From NCBI GenBank assembly GCA_044375625.1, contig JBILMH010000040.1, positions 1-14,881 of the forward strand: 14,881 nt of DNA, read 5' to 3'. Shown piece after piece: positions 12,669 through 14,881 of this stretch. A model generated the notes under the pieces. That model was not told the DNA's origin and made no database searches. It was given only the letters and a program-made list of their open reading frames with translations. The stretch is from CAISOG01 sp044375625 (GTDB lineage: Bacteria > Pseudomonadota > Alphaproteobacteria > CAISOG01). The position numbers and the translations under genes are program-made. Within the stretch, counting starts at the first letter, position 1, and every line of letters begins with the position of its first letter.

Positions 12669-14435
12669 CTAAATCTTTTCCAATTCGATGACAAAGCGGC
12701 CACCGATAACAGAGGCATCATCGGTAGCATGGCGATTTTCGGCATAGATTCGCCCGCCAAAGGCCTCAACAATCTGCCGCGAAATGCTAAGCCCCAGGCC
12801 AGAATGGCGGCCAAATTTCTCACTGGCGGGGCGTTCGGTGTAAAAACGGTTAAAGATATCCTCAAGATTGGCGGGCGGAATGCCGGGCCCCTCATCACTG
12901 ATGGCCAGCTGGATGCGGTTGCTATCGGGCAGGTCAATCAGGGTGATGGTGATGGTACCCTCCGGCGGGCTAAAGGACACCGCATTGCCCAGCAGGTTGT
13001 GCAACACTTGCAACAGGCGGCCTTCGATACCCTCAATGATACACTGCTCCTCAGCCTCAATTTTCAGCACCAAAAAGGGGCCGTTGGGATAGCTGGCGCT
13101 GTGCCGCTCACTTAGTTGTTCCAGCAGGGGCAAAATCTCAACCGGCTCAAAGGCGCGCCGTTGCAGCTCAGCGTCCAGGCGTGAGGAATCGGCAATATCG
13201 CTGATCAGGCGATCCAGACGCTTAACATCCTCCATAATAATGTCGGCCAGGCGGCGACGCTTTGTCGGATCCTGTATTTTCTGCAGCGTTTCAAAAGCGC
13301 TGCGGATCGAGTTCAGCGGATTTTTCAGCTCATGACTGACATCGGCGGCAAAACGTTCCATCGCGGTAATGCGTTGCCACAGGGCGCTGGTCATCGCTTC
13401 GAACACCCGCGCCAAATCGCCAATCTCATCCCCACGTTTCAGCAGGCCGCCCATCATGGTCTGGCGTTGGCCGTGCCGCACCCGTTCAGCGGTCAAAGCC
13501 AGGCGGCGAATCGGTTGGGTCAGGGTGCCCGCCAGGTAAAAGGACAACAGCACGCTGATCGCCAGGCTGCCGCCCAGCAGGCGCAACAAATCCTTGCGAA
13601 TATCATGCAGGGCGCGATCAATCTGTTCCCCGCCAGCAATCAGCACCAGGGTGCCGACCACCTGGTGATAGCGTTGCACGGGCACCGCCACGCTAAGCAC
13701 CAATTCGCCATCATCGCGCACCCGTACCGCCCGCCCAAATTCCCCCTGCATCGATTGGGCGGCCTCATTAAAATCCTGTAACTTCGGTTGGCTGTGTTCG
13801 ATATAGCTGTCAAAGTCCTGCCCACCACGAAACAGCCGGTGCATCCACTCTTGAATATCGCTTAGCAGGCTGGCTTCGGTTGGCGCCGATTCGGAATCTG
13901 GGGTGGCGGCAGGATCAGAGGATGGGTCAGAGGATGGTTCAGAGGATGATTTAGCGGATGATTTAGCGGACGGGTCAGCGGCGGGATTAGAGGCGGGCAT
14001 CTTCGCCTGATTCTTAAGCGGGCGCGGCGGCTTAATTTTGGGCAGGGGCATGCGGATAATCCGCCCCATCGCGGCCTCATCCAACAATTCGGTGTCGATC
14101 ATCATCTGGCCATCTGGCCGAAACAGCATAACGCGCAGGGTGGTGGGGCTAACCAATCGACGCAGCAAGGCCTTGGCCTGCCGCTCACGCAGGCTTTGTT
14201 CCCCCTCACTGTTTTCGACCACCGCCCCCTCGCCCAGCGCGCCCGCGAACACCCGCCCCTGAGTGGTCAGCGCCTGCAACTCGGTATCAATCAGGCCGTC
14301 TTGGTAATAATCCAGGTAAAACAACGCCGCAACCAGCAGCAGCAGGGGCAACAGGTTGATAGCCAACACCCGACGGGTCAGCGGTGACCAGCGTCGTTTG
14401 AACCAGCGTTTGGTACGGATAGGCAGGGGGCTCAT
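12669..14435 (-). CDS. chvG: ChvG/ExoS-type sensor histidine kinase (588 aa)
   Basis: This is the membrane sensor kinase of the ChvG-ChvI type, which in other alphaproteobacteria responds to acid or envelope stress. The N-terminal SPLTRRVLAINLLPLL and DYYQDGLIDTELQALTTQG are family signatures. Membrane segments lie near 23-41 and 284-304 and enclose a periplasmic sensor domain. HAMP follows (305-358), then the H-box FAADVSHELKNPL with H368, RLDRLISDIADSSRLDAEL, the N-box (N484), DEGPGIP (514-520) and GLGLSISRQIVEAFGG. The sensor domain contains a Ser/Pro/Asp/Lys low-complexity stretch (about 148-186) encoded by a 12-bp tandem repeat. The start is backed by the membrane anchor; a G-run sits only 2 nt before the ATG, so the SD is poor. 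The partner chvI is not adjacent within this window. Confidence 0.93.
   Translation of the reverse strand: MSPLPIRTKRWFKRRWSPLTRRVLAINLLPLLLLVAALFYLDYYQDGLIDTELQALTTQGRVFAGALGEGAVVENSEGEQSLRERQAKALLRRLVSPTTLRVMLFRPDGQMMIDTELLDEAAMGRIIRMPLPKIKPPRPLKNQAKMPASNPAADPSAKSSAKSSSEPSSDPSSDPAATPDSESAPTEASLLSDIQEWMHRLFRGGQDFDSYIEHSQPKLQDFNEAAQSMQGEFGRAVRVRDDGELVLSVAVPVQRYHQVVGTLVLIAGGEQIDRALHDIRKDLLRLLGGSLAISVLLSFYLAGTLTQPIRRLALTAERVRHGQRQTMMGGLLKRGDEIGDLARVFEAMTSALWQRITAMERFAADVSHELKNPLNSIRSAFETLQKIQDPTKRRRLADIIMEDVKRLDRLISDIADSSRLDAELQRRAFEPVEILPLLEQLSERHSASYPNGPFLVLKIEAEEQCIIEGIEGRLLQVLHNLLGNAVSFSPPEGTITITLIDLPDSNRIQLAISDEGPGIPPANLEDIFNRFYTERPASEKFGRHSGLGLSISRQIVEAFGGRIYAENRHATDDASVIGGRFVIELEKI
13917..13988. 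repeat. 12-bp tandem repeat inside chvG (about 6 copies)
   Basis: Units on the + strand begin at 13917, 13929, 13941, 13953, 13965 and 13977, for example AGAGGATGGGTC, AGAGGATGGTTC, AGCGGATGATTT and AGCGGACGGGTC. Because the unit is 12 bp, copy changes keep the frame. On the coding strand each unit gives four residues of the type (S/A)(D/E/K)(P/S)S. The tract lies in the periplasmic sensor domain. Confidence 0.85.
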
Positions 14436-14457
14436 AACCCCCCTAACCTAACCGATT

Positions 14458-14502
14458 CCCCCCGCCGTTGTATAGCACCTGCTGGCGGTGGGGGTTATTT
14501 TT
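14458..14502 (+). terminator. Intrinsic terminator pointing against the genes
   Basis: CCCCCCGCC (14458-14466) pairs with GGCGGTGGGG (14484-14493, one bulged T), 9 GC pairs around a 17-nt loop, and TTATTTTT (14495-14502) follows on the + strand. This is a good intrinsic terminator for + strand transcripts, yet chvG and the ORF on its other side both run on the - strand. On the - strand the same hairpin has no U-tract after it. Confidence 0.5.
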
Positions 14503-14881
14503 GGATGCCCGCCCTGAGAGCAGTAGCAATACTACGCTGTTCAAAACGTTCAGAATATCTTGAAGGTTTAGCCATCGCAGCCCGCTCAATCTCTTCCAAA
14601 GCAGAGACCATCTTATCTATATCATATCCCTCAATAACACTAAAGTTCTCACCTTGAGCAAAACGCCTAATATCTTTGGAACTGGGAATTTTGCTCGTAT
14701 CAATAGGCATACTATTTAAGGATTTTTCATGACGACCATGCTGATCCTCAATTGATCTAAGCAAGACTGCCGTAGCAATAACGACTATTTCGGCAACCTC
14801 TCTACAGTTTCTTTTTTCTTCTTTTGTTATTATCGGCCAGCAGTGTCGACCTGCCTCAAGATTTTTACGAGCTTCTCTCAT
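14495..14881 (-). CDS. Hypothetical protein, AT-rich, at window edge (128 aa or longer)
   Basis: I do not recognise this protein. It is 128 residues from an ATG on the last three bases of the window, so the true start may lie outside. It is charged and probably mostly helical, with one short hydrophobic helix (EVAEIVVIATAVLL, 28-41) that is likely too amphipathic to be a membrane span, and a basic C-terminal part (KPSRYSERFEQRS). By hand count GC is about 40%, against about 60% in the rest of the window, which suggests recent acquisition. It stands upstream of chvG, where chvI would be expected. Its final codons overlap the terminator hairpin's T-run. Confidence 0.6.
   Translation of the reverse strand: MREARKNLEAGRHCWPIITKEEKRNCREVAEIVVIATAVLLRSIEDQHGRHEKSLNSMPIDTSKIPSSKDIRRFAQGENFSVIEGYDIDKMVSALEEIERAAMAKPSRYSERFEQRSIATALRAGIQK

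Noticed and set aside
12596..12937. Extension of AhcY to 12937
   Set aside because: It would overlap the conserved end of chvG, has no homology to AhcY, and a good SD fits the ATG at 12595.

Overview
The window looks like chromosomal core sequence from an alphaproteobacterium. Most genes have a GC content near 60%. The evidence is a ChvG/ExoS-type sensor kinase next to ahcY, an AcnA-type aconitase, and a GyrA with the extended C-terminal segment usual in alphaproteobacteria. Rhodospirillales or a relative is my guess; the order cannot be fixed from this sequence. There are no rRNA, tRNA, CRISPR, transposase or phage genes.

Layout. (1) 1-222: CT-rich upstream region with a possible extended -10 promoter. 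(2) 223-6386, + strand: acnA, a GNAT-like acetyltransferase gene 5 nt after it, then gyrA. GyrA has no good ribosome binding site of its own. Instead a strong one drives a 13-codon leader ORF whose stop overlaps the gyrA start (ATGA). (3) 6387-6804: gene-free convergent gap with two composite palindromic elements (REP/BIME-like), each followed by the same sequence. (4) 6805-9982, - strand: a membrane-anchored thioredoxin/NHL-propeller protein (NHLRC2-like), preceded by a ZnuA-type zinc-binding protein gene. (5) 9983-11202: a divergent gap with about eight helically phased AATCGGG-like repeats running into the start codon of a class II Fic AMP-transferase gene with a C-terminal winged helix. 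(6) 11273-14435, - strand: chvG then ahcY (transcription order). (7) 14495-14881: an AT-rich orphan ORF of unknown function, cut or just complete at the window edge.

How the genes relate. acnA (TCA cycle), gyrA (topology) and ahcY (methyl cycle) are housekeeping genes. In many alphaproteobacteria chvI-chvG is followed by hprK, a PTS EIIA gene, the HPr gene and ahcY. Here chvG abuts ahcY with only 73 nt between, and chvI is not next to chvG: its place holds a roughly 40% GC ORF. ZnuA has no znuB/znuC beside it; the fic gene stands where a divergent transporter operon often lies.

The strongest candidates for undescribed biology are the phased repeat array with duplicated TATAAT boxes at fic (probable autoregulation by its winged helix, perhaps leaderless mRNA), the gyrA leader ORF with ATGA coupling, and the eroded chvG-ahcY locus. 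No wholly new multi-gene system is evident.
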